In this document: positions 51,890-59,306 of the stretch, piece after piece
How positions within the stretch are numbered: position 1 is the stretch's first letter
How the letters are laid out: the number at the start of each line of letters is the position of its first letter
Source: Amycolatopsis eburnea
Lineage (GTDB): Bacteria > Actinomycetota > Actinomycetes > Mycobacteriales > Pseudonocardiaceae
Assembly: GCF_003937945.1 (NCBI RefSeq)
Contig: NZ_RSEC01000021.1
Location: 248,001 to 312,000 of the forward strand
DNA length: 64,000 nt
Reading direction: 5' to 3'
Made by a program: the position numbers and the translations under genes
Notes under the pieces: model-generated
Told to the model about the DNA's origin: nothing
The model's input: the letters and a program-made list of their open reading frames with translations, nothing else
Databases searched by the model: none

Positions 51890-52227
51890 CCACCGGGCAC
51901 ACCGTTCCGGCGTCCCGGCGGCCGAGCCACCCCGGCCTCGCGACCCGCCACGCTCGCGCCGGCCGTCCGGCACGTGCCGGAGCCTCGTCACCCGACAGTC
52001 GCCGCTTGCCCGCCTGCCATCCCGGCCTCGCGACCCGCCACGCCGGCGCCGGCCGTCCGGCACGTGCCGGAGCCTCGTCACCCGACAGTCGCCGCTTGCC
52101 CGCCCGCCATCCCGGCGCCTTCGTGGTCCTTCCCGCGCGGCCTCGGCCCGCCGTCTCCTCGACGCCCCGTCCCCTGCCGACCCACCCGCGCCCCGTCGCG
52201 GCCGACCTCGCGGAGGTCCGAGCGTGA
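51886..52227 (+). CDS. Repeat-built spacer ORF between pcaI and pcaJ
   Basis: 113 codons that begin in an ATGA overlap with pcaI and end in a GTGA overlap with pcaJ. The predicted peptide is low-complexity, rich in Arg, Ala, Pro and Ser, and contains two near-identical 30-residue repeats (HPGLATRHA...SPDSRRLPA). PcaI and PcaJ are usually adjacent or fused, so this frame looks like an inserted, expanded spacer that preserves translational coupling. No function or family is recognised. Confidence 0.4.
   Translation: MTTGHTVPASRRPSHPGLATRHARAGRPARAGASSPDSRRLPACHPGLATRHAGAGRPARAGASSPDSRRLPARHPGAFVVLPARPRPAVSSTPRPLPTHPRPVAADLAEVRA
51931..52110. repeat. 90-bp tandem repeat, two copies
   Basis: 51931-52020 and 52021-52110 differ at about three positions; a third copy begins at 52111 (CCCGGCGCC). 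The unit is a multiple of three and keeps the frame. Each copy contains the 16-bp palindrome TCCGGCACGTGCCGGA (51966-51981, 52056-52071). Confidence 0.9.
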
Positions 52228-52982
52228 GCACCGAGTACACCGCCGACGAGATGATGAGCGTCGCGGCCGCCCGCGCCCTCGCCGGCGGCAAGTCCTGCTT
52301 CGTCGGCATCGGCCTCCCCAGCAAGGCGGCCAACCTCGCCCGCCGCACGCACGCCCCGGACCTCAACCTGATCTACGAATCGGGCTGCCTCGGCGCGAAG
52401 CCCGCCCGCCTCCCGCTCTCGATCGGCGACGGCGAGCTGGCCGACACCGCCGACGCCGTGGTGAGCGTCCCCGAGGTGTTCAACTACTGGCTCCAGCCGG
52501 GCCGCATCGACGTCGGCTTCCTCGGCGCCGCCCAGCTCGACAAGTTCGGCAACATCAACACCACGGTCATCGGCTCGGACTACCACGACCCGAAGGTCCG
52601 CCTCCCGGGCGCGGGCGGCGCCCCGGAGATCGCGGCCTCCTGCGGCGAGGTGTTCATCGTCCTGCGCCAGAACCCCCGCGCGTTCGTGGAGAAGGTCGAC
52701 TTCGTGACCTCGTTCGGCCACGGAACCGGCAAGGGCGACCGCGAGCGCCTCGGCCTCCCCGGCCGCGGCCCGACCCTGGTGGTCACCGACCTGGGCCTCC
52801 TGCGCCCCGACCCGGACACCGCCGAACTCACCCTCACCGAACTCCACCCGGGCGTGGAACTGGACCGCGTGGTGGCGGCGACGGGGTGGAAACTGAAGGT
52901 CGCGGAGGACCTGAAGACCACCCCCGCCCCGACCGACGAGGAACTGCAGGTGCTCCGCGACCTGGAGAAGGCGAGCGCATGA
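52224..52982 (+). CDS. pcaJ: 3-oxoadipate CoA-transferase, subunit B
   Basis: 252 residues, beta subunit of the family I CoA-transferase. The catalytic glutamate is expected at Glu52 (LIYESGCLGAKP). Other family parts are GKSCFVGIGLPSKAANLAR and FNYWLQPGRIDVGFLGAAQ. GTG 52224 has GGAGG eight bases upstream and overlaps the spacer ORF's stop. Its own stop overlaps the first of two 27-codon mini-ORFs. Confidence 0.9.
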   Translation: MSTEYTADEMMSVAAARALAGGKSCFVGIGLPSKAANLARRTHAPDLNLIYESGCLGAKPARLPLSIGDGELADTADAVVSVPEVFNYWLQPGRIDVGFLGAAQLDKFGNINTTVIGSDYHDPKVRLPGAGGAPEIAASCGEVFIVLRQNPRAFVEKVDFVTSFGHGTGKGDRERLGLPGRGPTLVVTDLGLLRPDPDTAELTLTELHPGVELDRVVAATGWKLKVAEDLKTTPAPTDEELQVLRDLEKASA

Positions 52983-53062
52983 CCATCCCGCCGCCACGTC
53001 GAAGCGCCGCACGCGCGGCCCACGCGACCAGCCCGGCTATGAACGGGGGAGCGAGCGCATGA
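52979..53062 (+). CDS. 27-codon coupled mini-ORF 1
   Basis: ATG 52979 overlaps the pcaJ stop and the TGA at 53060-53062 overlaps the next ATG (53059), both as ATGA. The peptide starts MTIPPPRRSAARAAHAT and ends GGASA. It is similar to mini-ORF 2, one 80-bp step downstream, so the pair is a tandem duplication of a start region. Translation is plausible; a function is not evident. Confidence 0.35.
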   Translation: MTIPPPRRSAARAAHATSPAMNGGASA

Positions 53063-53142
53063 CCACCCCGCCCCCGCGTCGCGGCTCCGCACCCGTGGCA
53101 CCCTCGACCCACGCGACCCCGAACCGGAAGGCGAGCGCATGA
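53059..53142 (+). CDS. 27-codon coupled mini-ORF 2
   Basis: Same design as mini-ORF 1: ATG 53059 in an ATGA overlap, stop 53140-53142 overlapping the pcaF ATG at 53139. Peptide MTTPPPRRGSAPVAP... ending KASA. The string GCGAGCGCATGACC occurs at the start of both mini-ORFs and of pcaF. Confidence 0.35.
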   Translation: MTTPPPRRGSAPVAPSTHATPNRKASA

Positions 53143-54320
53143 CCGACGTCTACATCCTCGACGCGATCCGCACCCCGTTCGGCCGCTACGGCGGGGCACT
53201 GGCCGGCGTCCGCCCGGACGACCTCGCCGCCGGCGTCCTCAAAGCCCTCCAGGACCGCAACGACCTCGACCCGTCCACAGTGGACGAAGTCACCCTCGGC
53301 GACGCGAACGGCGCGGGCGAGGACAACCGCAACGTCGCCCGCATGGCCGCGCTCCTCGCCGGCTGGCCCACCACCGTCCCGGGCAGCACCGTCAACCGCC
53401 TCTGCGGCTCCGGCCTCGACGCGGCGATCCAGGCCAGCCGCGCGATCGCGGTCGGGGACGCCTCCCTCGTCGTCGCCGGCGGCGTCGAGTCGATGACCCG
53501 CTCGCCGCTGGTCATGCCGAAGCCCGAAAAGGCGTTCCCGGCCGGCAACCAGACCCTCTACAACACCGCCCTCGGCTGGCGCATGGTCAACCCGGCGATG
53601 CCGTCGCAGTGGACGATCTCCCTCGGCGAGTCCACCGAACAGCTCGCCGAGCGCTACGGCATCGGCCGCGACGAGCAGGACGCCTTCGCCGCGCGCAGCC
53701 ACCTCACCGCCGCCAAGGCCTGGGACGAAGGCTTCTACGACGACCTCGTCGTCCCGGTCGAAGGCGTCGACCTGGCCCGCGACGAAGGCATCCGCCCGGA
53801 CTCCAGCCCCGAGAAGCTCGCCAAGCTGAAGCCCGTCTTCCGCAAGGAAAACGGCACCGTCACAGCGGGCAACGCCTCCCCGCTCAACGACGGTGCCTCG
53901 GCCCTCCTGCTCGGCGACGAGGCGTCCGCGAACCGCCTGGACAAAGCGCCGCTGGCGCGCATCGCCGGCCGGGGCGCGGCCGGCGTCGACCCGGACGTCT
54001 TCGGCATCGGCCCGGTCCGCGCGGCCGAGATCGCGCTCGAGCGCGCCGGCATCGGCTGGGACGACCTGGCCGCGGTCGAGCTCAACGAGGCCTTCGCCGC
54101 CCAGTCGCTGGCCTGCCTGCGCGACTGGAAGGACCTCGACCCGGAGATCGTGAACACCCACGGCGGCGCGATCGCCATCGGGCACCCGCTCGGCGCGTCG
54201 GGCGGCCGGATCCTCGGCACCCTGGCCCACGACCTGCACCGCCGCGGCGGGGGCTGGGGACTGGCCGCCATCTGCATCGGCGTCGGCCAGGGCCTGGCCG
54301 TCGTCCTCGAAGGCCGGTAG
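53139..54320 (+). CDS. pcaF: 3-oxoadipyl-CoA thiolase
   Basis: 393 residues, degradative thiolase. Active-site Cys89 (VNRLCGSG), His349 (AIGHPLGASG) and Cys379 (AICIGVGQG) are all present, as is GGVESMTRSPLVMPK. It splits beta-ketoadipyl-CoA into succinyl-CoA and acetyl-CoA, the last step of the pathway. Coupled through an ATGA overlap to mini-ORF 2; pcaH follows 13 bp downstream behind an AAGGAG site. A generic acetyl-CoA acetyltransferase role is possible but the context favours PcaF. Confidence 0.92.
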   Translation: MTDVYILDAIRTPFGRYGGALAGVRPDDLAAGVLKALQDRNDLDPSTVDEVTLGDANGAGEDNRNVARMAALLAGWPTTVPGSTVNRLCGSGLDAAIQASRAIAVGDASLVVAGGVESMTRSPLVMPKPEKAFPAGNQTLYNTALGWRMVNPAMPSQWTISLGESTEQLAERYGIGRDEQDAFAARSHLTAAKAWDEGFYDDLVVPVEGVDLARDEGIRPDSSPEKLAKLKPVFRKENGTVTAGNASPLNDGASALLLGDEASANRLDKAPLARIAGRGAAGVDPDVFGIGPVRAAEIALERAGIGWDDLAAVELNEAFAAQSLACLRDWKDLDPEIVNTHGGAIAIGHPLGASGGRILGTLAHDLHRRGGGWGLAAICIGVGQGLAVVLEGR

Positions 54321-54333
54321 AAGGAGAAGAGAC

Positions 54334-55071
54334 GTGGCCACCCCGACCGAATTCAGGCTGCCGCGCTACGGGCAGGACCCCGAAGGCACGCACCCGCCGC
54401 TGGACTCCAGCGGCTACCGCTCCACGGCCCTGCGGCACCCCAAGCAGGACCTGGTGCTGCTCCCGCAGATGCTGACCGAGGTCACCGGCCCGCTGCTCGG
54501 CCCGGGCCGCCTCAACGAGCTCGACAACGACCTCACCCGCCAGCACGAGGGCGAACCGCAGGGGCAGCGGATCATCGTCACCGGCCGGCTCCTCGACGGC
54601 GACGGCCGTCCGGTGCGCGACTCGCTCATCGAGATCTGGCAGGCGAACGCGGGCGGCCGCTACCGGCACACCGGCGACCGCTGGCCGTCCCCGCTCGACC
54701 CGAACTTCGACGGCGTCGGCCGCACCCTGACCGACAGCGACGGCCGCTACACCTTCACCACCATCAAGCCCGGCGCCTACCCGTGGAAGAACCACGACAA
54801 CGCCTGGCGCCCCGCGCACATCCACTTCTCGGTGTTCGGCTCGGCGTTCACCCAGCGGCTGGTCACCCAGATGTACTTCCCGGACGACCCGCTGTTCTTC
54901 CAGGACCCGATCTACAACTCGATCCCGGACGAAAAGGCCCGGCAGCGGATGGTCTCGCGCTACGACCACGAGATCACCCAGTCCGAGTGGGCGCTCGGGT
55001 TCCAGTTCGACATCGTGCTGCGCGGGCGCGACGCGTCGGTGTTCGAAGAGGAAGAGGACGAGGACGAATGA
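54334..55071 (+). CDS. pcaH: Protocatechuate 3,4-dioxygenase, beta subunit
   Basis: 245 residues, intradiol dioxygenase carrying the non-heme Fe(III). Ligands map to Tyr110 (GGRYRH), Tyr149 (GAYPW), His162 and His164 (RPAHIHFS); the 39-13-2 residue spacing equals that of Pseudomonas PcaH. It cleaves protocatechuate to 3-carboxy-cis,cis-muconate. The C-terminus has an acidic run (EEEEDEDE). GTG 54334; overlaps pcaG by four bases. Confidence 0.95.
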   Translation: MATPTEFRLPRYGQDPEGTHPPLDSSGYRSTALRHPKQDLVLLPQMLTEVTGPLLGPGRLNELDNDLTRQHEGEPQGQRIIVTGRLLDGDGRPVRDSLIEIWQANAGGRYRHTGDRWPSPLDPNFDGVGRTLTDSDGRYTFTTIKPGAYPWKNHDNAWRPAHIHFSVFGSAFTQRLVTQMYFPDDPLFFQDPIYNSIPDEKARQRMVSRYDHEITQSEWALGFQFDIVLRGRDASVFEEEEDEDE

Positions 55072-55622
55072 CCAGGCTGCTCCCCACCCCGTCCCAGACC
55101 GTCGGCCCGTACCTGTCGATCGGGCTGCCCTGGCCCGACGGCCCGCACGTCGTGCCGGAGGGCACGCCGGGCGCCTTCTGGATCCGCGGCACCGTCCGCG
55201 ACGGCAACGGCGACCCGGTCCCGGACGCGATGATCGAGACGTGGCAGGCCGACCCGGACGGCGGCTTCTGCCACCCGGACGACCCGCGCGGCGCGACGAG
55301 CGGCGAGTTCCGCGGCTTCGGCCGCTGCCCGACCGAAGCGGACGGCACGTACGGGATCCTCACGCTGCTGCCCGGCGTGGTCCCCGGCGAAGGCGGCACC
55401 ACGCAGGCCCGGCACATCGACGTGTCGGTGTTCGCGCGCGGCCTGCTCAACCGGGTCGTCACGCGGATCTACTTCGAGGACCAGGACAACTCCGCGGACC
55501 CGGTGCTGGCGACCGTCCCGGCGGCGCGGCGCGGCACCCTGATCGCGGCCAGGACGGACGACGGCTACCGCTTCGACGTGCGCTTGCAGGGCGACGGCGA
55601 GACGGTGTTCTTCGCGGTATGA
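55068..55622 (+). CDS. pcaG: Protocatechuate 3,4-dioxygenase, alpha subunit
   Basis: 184 residues, typical for PcaG. TPSQTVGPYLSIGLPW at the N-terminus and QARHIDVSVFARGLLNRVVTRIYF near the middle are characteristic; the iron ligands of the beta subunit are not conserved, as expected. It forms the alpha/beta protomer with PcaH. ATGA overlap with pcaH. In most actinobacterial operons pcaB follows at this point; here the enol-lactonase gene follows directly. Confidence 0.94.
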   Translation: MTRLLPTPSQTVGPYLSIGLPWPDGPHVVPEGTPGAFWIRGTVRDGNGDPVPDAMIETWQADPDGGFCHPDDPRGATSGEFRGFGRCPTEADGTYGILTLLPGVVPGEGGTTQARHIDVSVFARGLLNRVVTRIYFEDQDNSADPVLATVPAARRGTLIAARTDDGYRFDVRLQGDGETVFFAV

Positions 55623-55636
55623 ACGGAGGAGGCAGC

Positions 55637-56413
55637 GTGGGTGCCGTACGGGTGCACCGGGTCGTGGAAGGCCCGGAGGACGGGCCGGTCGTGGTGTTCG
55701 GCGGGTCGCTCGGCAGCGACCTCCGGATGTGGGAACCCCAGGTGGTGCCGCTGCTCGAACGCGGCTTCCGGGTGGTCCGCTACGACACGAGGGGCCACGG
55801 CGCCTCGCCGGTGCCGCCGGGCCCGTACGACATCGACGACCTGGGCGCCGACGTCCTGGCGCTGCTCGACGAGCTCGAGGTCGAGCGGGCGCACCTGGTG
55901 GGGCTCTCCCTCGGGGCGATGACCGGCATGTGGCTCGGCGTCCACGCGCCCGGCCGGGTGGCGAGCCTGGTGCTGTGCTGCACGTCCGCGAAGCTCGGCC
56001 CGCCGGAGATGTGGGTGGAGCGGGCCGCCAAGGTCCGCGCCGAAGGCACGGCCGCGGTCGCGGCGGCCGGCGTCTCCCGCTGGCTGACCCCGGGCTACGC
56101 CGAGCGGCACCCGGACCGCGCCGCCTACCTGCGCTCGATGATCGCCGGCGTCCCCGCCGAGGGGTACGCGGCCTGCTGCGGCGCGATCGAGCGGATGGAC
56201 CAGCTCGACGCGCTGCCGAAGATCACCGCGCCGACGCTGGTGATCGCGGGCGCGGACGACCCGGCGACCCCACCGGAGGGCCACGCCGACCTGATCGCGG
56301 CGGCCATCCCGGGCGCGCGGCTGGAGGTCGTCGCGGACGCGGCGCACCTGGGCAGCTACGAACGGCCGGAGGAGTTCACCCGGCTGATCCTCGACCACTT
56401 GGAGCGAGCGTGA
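55637..56413 (+). CDS. pcaD: 3-oxoadipate enol-lactonase
   Basis: 258 residues from GTG 55637, which has AGGAGG four bases upstream; ATG 55619 overlapping the pcaG stop is an alternative. Alpha/beta-hydrolase with GGSLGSDLRMWEPQ (oxyanion region), nucleophile in GLSLGAMTGMWL, Asp in VIAGADDPATPP and His in DAAHLGSYERP. It hydrolyses the enol-lactone to beta-ketoadipate. In many actinobacteria this domain is fused to PcaC as PcaL; here the two are separate genes with a four-base overlap. Confidence 0.92.
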   Translation: MGAVRVHRVVEGPEDGPVVVFGGSLGSDLRMWEPQVVPLLERGFRVVRYDTRGHGASPVPPGPYDIDDLGADVLALLDELEVERAHLVGLSLGAMTGMWLGVHAPGRVASLVLCCTSAKLGPPEMWVERAAKVRAEGTAAVAAAGVSRWLTPGYAERHPDRAAYLRSMIAGVPAEGYAACCGAIERMDQLDALPKITAPTLVIAGADDPATPPEGHADLIAAAIPGARLEVVADAAHLGSYERPEEFTRLILDHLERA

Positions 56414-56811
56414 CGGACCGCCACGAGCAGGGCATGAAGGTGCGGCGCGAGGTGCTCGGCGACGAGCACGTCGACCGCGCGGTCGCGGGCACGACGGACT
56501 TCAGCCGCCCGTTCCAGGACTACATCACCGAGGGCGCGTGGGGTTCGGTGTGGTCCCGCGACGGCCTCGACCGCCGGACGCGCAGCTGCGTCACGCTCGC
56601 GGCGCTGACGGCGCTGCAGGCGCACAACGAGCTGGCGATGCACGTCCGCGCGGCGGTCCGCAACGGCCTGACGGCGGCGGAGATCAGCGAGGTCCTCCTG
56701 CACACGGCCGTCTACGCGGGCGCACCGGCGGCGAACGCGGCGTTCGCCATCGCGCAGCGCACCCTCGCCGAGCTCGGCGAGCCGGGCGCTCGCCCGGCCG
56801 GCACCGGATAG
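56410..56811 (+). CDS. pcaC: 4-carboxymuconolactone decarboxylase
   Basis: 133 residues, AhpD-like/CMD fold: GMKVRREVLGDEHVDRA, DYITEGAWGSVWSRDGLDRRTRS and LTALQAHNELAMHVRAAVRNGLTAAEISEVLLHTAVYAGAPAAN. It decarboxylates 4-carboxymuconolactone to the enol-lactone used by PcaD. GTG 56410 overlaps pcaD by four bases. The regulator gene follows after 10 bp. Confidence 0.94.
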   Translation: MTDRHEQGMKVRREVLGDEHVDRAVAGTTDFSRPFQDYITEGAWGSVWSRDGLDRRTRSCVTLAALTALQAHNELAMHVRAAVRNGLTAAEISEVLLHTAVYAGAPAANAAFAIAQRTLAELGEPGARPAGTG

Positions 56812-56821
56812 GGTGCCGGTC

Positions 56822-57652
56822 ATGGACGCGGGGAGGCCCATCGAAGCCGAGCTGGACAGCGAGCCGGCGCACCGTGGTGCCCACCACGTGCAGTCGCTGG
56901 AGCGCGGCCTGGCCGTGATCAAGGCCTTCCACGCGGGCGCGGCGGAGCTGACCCTGAGCGACGTCGCCCGCGCGACCGGCCTCACCCGGGCCGCGGCGCG
57001 CCGGTTCCTGCTGACCTTGACCGACCTCGGCTACGTCCGCACCGACGGCAAGTACTTCTCCCTGACGGCCCGCGTGCTGGAGCTGGGATACGCGTACCTG
57101 TCGAGCATGACGCTGCCCGAAGTGGCGCAGCCGCACCTCGAGAGCCTGTCCGCGACGGTCCACGAGTCGAGCTCGGTCTCGGTCCTCGAGGGAACGGACA
57201 TCGTCTACGTGGCGCGCGTGGCGGTGTCGCGGATCATGACGGTCAGCATCAACGTGGGCACCCGCTTCCCGGCGTACGCGACCTCGATGGGCCACGTCCT
57301 GCTGGCCGGCCTCAGCAAGGCAGAGCTGGAGGCGTACTTCCTGGTGGCGAGCCTCGACCGCCTGACCGACCACACGGTCACCTCGCCCAACCCCCTGCGC
57401 ACCGAGCTGGCGAAGGTCGCCGACCAGGGCTGGGCGATGGTCGACCAGGAACTGGAGGAAGGCCTCCGCTCGGTGGCGGCCCCGATCCACGACCGCAAGG
57501 GCCGCACGGTGGCGGCGGTGAACCTGTCCACCCACGCCAGCCGCACGACGGCGGAATCGGTCCGCGAGAACCTGGTCCCCCCACTCCTGGAGACCGCCCG
57601 CGCGATCGAAGCGGACCTGGCGATCGGAGCCCCGGGCCGAGCCCATGGCTGA
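56822..57652 (+). CDS. pcaR: IclR-family regulator of the pca operon
   Basis: 276 residues from ATG 56822 (GTG 56813 also open). N-terminal winged HTH (HVQSLERGLAVIKAFHAGAAELTLSDVARATGLTRAAARRFLLTL) and the IclR effector domain with GTRFPAYATSMGHVLLAGLS and WAMVDQELEEGLRSVAAPIHD. PcaR/PobR-type IclR proteins respond to beta-ketoadipate or protocatechuate. As the last pca gene, it is co-transcribed with its likely target. Overlaps the MobA-like gene by eight bases. Confidence 0.9.
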   Translation: MDAGRPIEAELDSEPAHRGAHHVQSLERGLAVIKAFHAGAAELTLSDVARATGLTRAAARRFLLTLTDLGYVRTDGKYFSLTARVLELGYAYLSSMTLPEVAQPHLESLSATVHESSSVSVLEGTDIVYVARVAVSRIMTVSINVGTRFPAYATSMGHVLLAGLSKAELEAYFLVASLDRLTDHTVTSPNPLRTELAKVADQGWAMVDQELEEGLRSVAAPIHDRKGRTVAAVNLSTHASRTTAESVRENLVPPLLETARAIEADLAIGAPGRAHG

Positions 57653-58367
57653 CCACCCACCCGCCACGCCCGTTGCCGGCGCCCGCTCCGTCACGGCCGG
57701 AACTGCGGCTGCCGCCGGGCCCGCCGGCGCCGCAGCCTCCGCCACCGCCACTGGCGCCGCCCCGCGGGTTGCCGGGCTCCTCCTGGCCGCCGGTGCCGGC
57801 CGTCGCTTCGGCGGCCCCAAAGCCCTCGCCGAACTCGACGGTGAGCCGCTCGTCCGCCGAGCCCTGCGCACCCTGTCCGAAGCCGGCTGCACCCCCATCC
57901 GCGTAGTCCTCGGCGCAGCCGCGGACCAGGTCCGCCCCCTCCTCCCAGACCCCACGGCAGCGGTCTACGCCGAAGACTGGCAAACCGGCATGGGCGCCTC
58001 CCTCCGCGCCGGCCTGACCGCCCTCACCGAAACCGGAACCGAAACCGACTCAGAAACCGACGGCCCGGTGGCCGCGCTGGTCCACCTGGTCGACCTCCCC
58101 TGGATCGGCCCCGAAATCCTCACCCGCGTCACCGCCGACGCAACCCCGCGATCCATCGCCCGCGCGGCCTACGACGGAACCCCAGGCCACCCCGTCCTCC
58201 TCGGCCGCGACTGGTGGCCGGAGATCGCCGCCACCGCGCAAGGTGACCGGGGCGCGCGCGACTGGCTGGCCACCCGCGCGGACCTGACCCTGATCGAGTG
58301 CGCCGACCTCGGCAGCGGCCACGACGTCGACCGGCCCACCGACCTCCCCGGACAGTCGCCGTCCTGA
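57645..58367 (+). CDS. MobA-like nucleotidyltransferase (molybdenum cofactor cytidylyl/guanylyltransferase)
   Basis: 240 residues. The nucleotidyltransferase signature LLLAAGAGRRFGGPKALAELDGEPLVRRAL lies at about 45-74, followed by VDLPW (metal Asp) and GTPGHPVLLGRDWW. Such MocA/MobA relatives add CMP or GMP to molybdopterin for xanthine/CO dehydrogenase-type enzymes, consistent with the cox/xdh-type genes downstream. The first 40 residues are Ala/Thr-rich low complexity; an internal start is possible. ATG overlaps the pcaR stop region, so it may be co-transcribed with the pca genes although functionally separate. Confidence 0.85.
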   Translation: MADHPPATPVAGARSVTAGTAAAAGPAGAAASATATGAAPRVAGLLLAAGAGRRFGGPKALAELDGEPLVRRALRTLSEAGCTPIRVVLGAAADQVRPLLPDPTAAVYAEDWQTGMGASLRAGLTALTETGTETDSETDGPVAALVHLVDLPWIGPEILTRVTADATPRSIARAAYDGTPGHPVLLGRDWWPEIAATAQGDRGARDWLATRADLTLIECADLGSGHDVDRPTDLPGQSPS

Positions 58368-58392
58368 CGGCCGTCCCGCCGCCGCCTACGAT
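58364..58392 (+). promoter_or_regulatory. Leaderless promoter of the moxR-like gene
   Basis: CTGACG (58364-58369) and TACGAT (58387-58392) with a 17-bp spacer; the GTG start at 58400 is seven bases after the -10 box, without a Shine-Dalgarno. Confidence 0.6.
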
Positions 58393-58399
58393 CGACTGC

Positions 58400-59275
58400 G
58401 TGACCGACTTGCTCGCCTCGCCCGAAGAACTCGCCGTCGCGCTCGACGGGACCGGTTACCTCGCCGATGACGGGCTGGCGACCGCCGGGTTCCTCGCGCT
58501 CAAGATGGGGCGGCCGCTCTTCTGCGAAGGCGAGCCCGGCACCGGCAAGACTTCGCTCGCCATCGCCCTCGCCACCGCGCTCGAACGGCCGCTCGTCCGG
58601 CTCCAATGCCACGAAGGCATCGACGCCGCCCAGGCGCTCTACGAGTGGGACTTCCCGCGCCAGCTCCTGCACCTGCGGGCCCTCGAAGCCGCCGGGGACG
58701 GGCACCTCGACGTCGAGGCCGCCGAGCGGTCGCTCTACACCGAACGGTTCCTGCTCGCCCGGCCGCTCCTGCAGGCCCTCAAGGCGCCGTGCGTCCTGCT
58801 CGTCGACGAGATCGACCGCGCCGACGACGAGTTCGAAGCGTTCCTCCTGCAGCTGCTCGACGAGAACGCCGTCACCATCCCCGAGTACGGCGAAGTCCGC
58901 GCCGCGCGGCCGCCGCTCGTGGTGCTCACCTCCAACCGGACGCGGGAGGTGCACGACGCGCTGAAGCGCCGGTGCCTCTACCACTGGCTGGAACACCCGG
59001 ACCTGGTGCGGGAGGTCCTGATCCTGCGCCGTAGGATCCCTCGAATAGGTGAAGTTCTGGCTCGGCAGATCGCTGAAGCGGTGCATCGGCTCCGCGAGAT
59101 GGACCTGCTCAAGCCACCCGGAGTAGCAGAGTCGCTCGATTGGGCGAGAGCTCTGCTGACTCTTGAGCGCGACGAGCTGGACGCGGCCACCGCGGCGCGG
59201 ACGCTCGGGGCCGTCCTGAAGTACAGCGAAGACCTCGACCGGGTACGGGCGAAACTCGACGCCCTGTTCGCCTGA
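58400..59275 (+). CDS. MoxR-type AAA+ ATPase (CoxD-like)
   Basis: 291 residues. Walker A GEPGTGKTS (44-52), Walker B LLVDEIDRAD (Asp136-Glu137), sensor VLTSNRTREVHDALKRRC. MoxR/CoxD chaperones work with VWA proteins to mature molybdenum hydroxylases; the VWA/CoxE-like gene at 61449 is the matching partner. GTG 58400 is a leaderless start. The C-terminal half (58980-59170) has more A/T than its surroundings. Confidence 0.9.
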   Translation: MTDLLASPEELAVALDGTGYLADDGLATAGFLALKMGRPLFCEGEPGTGKTSLAIALATALERPLVRLQCHEGIDAAQALYEWDFPRQLLHLRALEAAGDGHLDVEAAERSLYTERFLLARPLLQALKAPCVLLVDEIDRADDEFEAFLLQLLDENAVTIPEYGEVRAARPPLVVLTSNRTREVHDALKRRCLYHWLEHPDLVREVLILRRRIPRIGEVLARQIAEAVHRLREMDLLKPPGVAESLDWARALLTLERDELDAATAARTLGAVLKYSEDLDRVRAKLDALFA

Positions 59276-59306
59276 CCCGAGGGCCGAGACGGGGGAGAAC
59301 CTGCGG

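Noticed and set aside
51931..52110. CRISPR-like or minisatellite array
   Set aside because: Only two contiguous copies without spacers; it is an in-frame tandem duplication.
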